6,115 bases of DNA from JAGOSA01 sp043718505 (GTDB taxonomy: Bacteria; Patescibacteriota; Minisyncoccia; Phycocordibacterales; UBA9973): NCBI GenBank assembly GCA_043718505.1, contig JAYSVN010000016.1, forward strand, positions 1 through 6,115. Reading direction: 5' to 3'. Positions 5,349 through 6,115 of the stretch are shown here, one piece after another. Below the pieces are notes generated by a model. That model was not told the DNA's origin and did not search any database. It saw only the letters and a list, made by a program, of their open reading frames with translations. The position numbers and the translations under genes were made by a program. Numbering within the stretch: position 1 is the first letter of the stretch; each line of letters starts with the position of its first letter.

Positions 5349-6044
5349 ATGAAATTCCAAAGAAATGATGATTTTACTCATGTATATGTTGAAGGCAAAG
5401 AGGGAGAATTTGAAGTCCTAAGGGCAATTGTCCAGGCTTCATTTGATTCAGCTGTTGCCGTAGGAATGGGTCGCCTTCACTATAATTCATCGACTAAAAT
5501 GAGTCGTAACGAGGCCGAGAAATTCATTGATAAAAAGACGTGGGATCAGCCAAATAGAACCGTAGTTGAAATGGACTATGTTGGTGGTCGTCAATGTAAA
5601 ACCACAATCTGGAGAGCAGAAAAGAACCACTTCACAATTGCCACCCATTCTTTTGAAAGAGATAGGGGTAGCATTAGAGAGATGTTGGAAATTGCTAAGG
5701 CAATTATTGAGAAAGAAAGATCGCCGGGTGATGAAGTTGATTCCTCGAAAATGTATGTTGGTGAAAATCTTGATAAGCGACTCGCAGAGTATGACTGCAA
5801 GAGAAAAACCGACGAAAGTGATTGGGCATTCCGGAAAAGAATATTTCCTGAATTGCACCTCAGAATCAGCGATGGCCGTGCAGTTGAATTTCTGTACGGT
5901 AAAGTTTTAGTTCAATGGAGTCAGATGGAGGTAATGCTTTCTCTTTCAATCGCAGGCGTAAAAGACCGTGCCGGCTTGAAGAAATTTGCAGATGGTTTTG
6001 CAGATGATCCACTCAAGATGTGGCCCATAAAAGTTATGGCATAA
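5349..6044 (+). CDS. Hypothetical protein, 231 aa
   Basis: I do not recognise this protein. It is a charged, soluble-looking chain without signal peptide or membrane segment. The N-terminal half (1-125) looks like a beta-rich domain: DDFTHVYVEG, a helix at 20-40, TVVEMDYVGG, KTTIWRAEKNHFTIATHSF. It closes with a helix, REMLEIAKAIIEKE (110-123). A linker follows (124-138, SPGDEVDSSK). The C-terminal half (about 139-231) is mixed, with helix KRLAEYDCKRKTDESDWAFRK, strands around VEFLYGKVLVQW (179-190), and the ending DPLKMWPIKVMA. Two cysteines (83, 150) form no motif. It has a strong-looking promoter, a possible upstream peptide and a strong terminator, so it is a single-gene unit divergent from the 127-residue gene. 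Eleven of 18 arginine codons are AGA/AGG, matching that neighbour and not the core genes. No Shine-Dalgarno is seen before ATG 5349. Confidence 0.85.
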   Translation: MKFQRNDDFTHVYVEGKEGEFEVLRAIVQASFDSAVAVGMGRLHYNSSTKMSRNEAEKFIDKKTWDQPNRTVVEMDYVGGRQCKTTIWRAEKNHFTIATHSFERDRGSIREMLEIAKAIIEKERSPGDEVDSSKMYVGENLDKRLAEYDCKRKTDESDWAFRKRIFPELHLRISDGRAVEFLYGKVLVQWSQMEVMLSLSIAGVKDRAGLKKFADGFADDPLKMWPIKVMA

Positions 6045-6071
6045 TAATTGATACGAAAAGTAATTACAATT

Positions 6072-6107
6072 CCCCACCTATACCTTAGTAGGTGGGGTTT
6101 TTATTTT
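6072..6107 (+). terminator. Rho-independent terminator of the 231-residue gene
   Basis: A 9-base perfect stem, CCCCACCTA (6072-6080) with TAGGTGGGG (6089-6097), has an 8-base loop and is followed by TTTTTATTTT (6098-6107). It lies 27 bases after the stop codon. Confidence 0.95.
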
Positions 6108-6115
6108 CTAAAAAA

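Overview
The window looks like a piece of a bacterial chromosome with about 40% GC and standard genetic code. I read it as probably from the Candidate Phyla Radiation (Patescibacteria). This rests on gene style: a short gyrA-like operon with an intein, a family-4 uracil-DNA glycosylase with a reduced cysteine set, a metallo-beta-lactamase-fold protein without metal ligands, no clear Shine-Dalgarno sequences, and promoters placed directly against start codons. No rRNA, tRNA or CRISPR array was found, so the taxonomic placement is an inference.

Left half (1-4048, minus strand): three co-directional genes read leftwards. First comes a degenerate MBL-fold protein (start 4048), then a 113-residue single-pass membrane protein (start 3376), then gyrA (start 3033), which runs off the left edge. 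The gyrA frame is open for all 1011 codons in the window. It holds a 395-residue in-frame intein (1498-2682) with a complete splicing domain, an HNH homing endonuclease and four tryptophan/proline repeats. The intein splits the conserved GQGNFG|SIDGD segment, 12 residues upstream of the catalytic tyrosine. That differs from the well-known mycobacterial GyrA intein site, which lies directly after the tyrosine. After splicing, a normal GyrA should result.

Middle (4049-4762): a 105-base divergent region carries two extended -10 promoters pointing outwards. In both, the -10 hexamer is followed by exactly 7 bases and then ATG, which suggests leaderless mRNAs. The rightward gene is a family-4 uracil-DNA glycosylase. 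It keeps the active-site motifs but has lost two of the four Fe-S cysteines.

Right part (4763-6115): two genes of unknown function sit back to back (127 residues leftward, 231 residues rightward). They are driven by two strong-looking divergent promoters overlapped by inverted repeats, and each ends in a rho-independent terminator. Their arginine codons are mostly AGA/AGG (18 of 26). The GyrA extein uses only CGN (29 of 29), so this cassette looks like accessory DNA. The intein is intermediate (7 of 21 AGR) and more AT-rich than its host gene.

DNA metabolism (gyrase, base-excision repair) is the shared theme of the recognisable genes. I see no direct evidence that the unknown pair acts with them.
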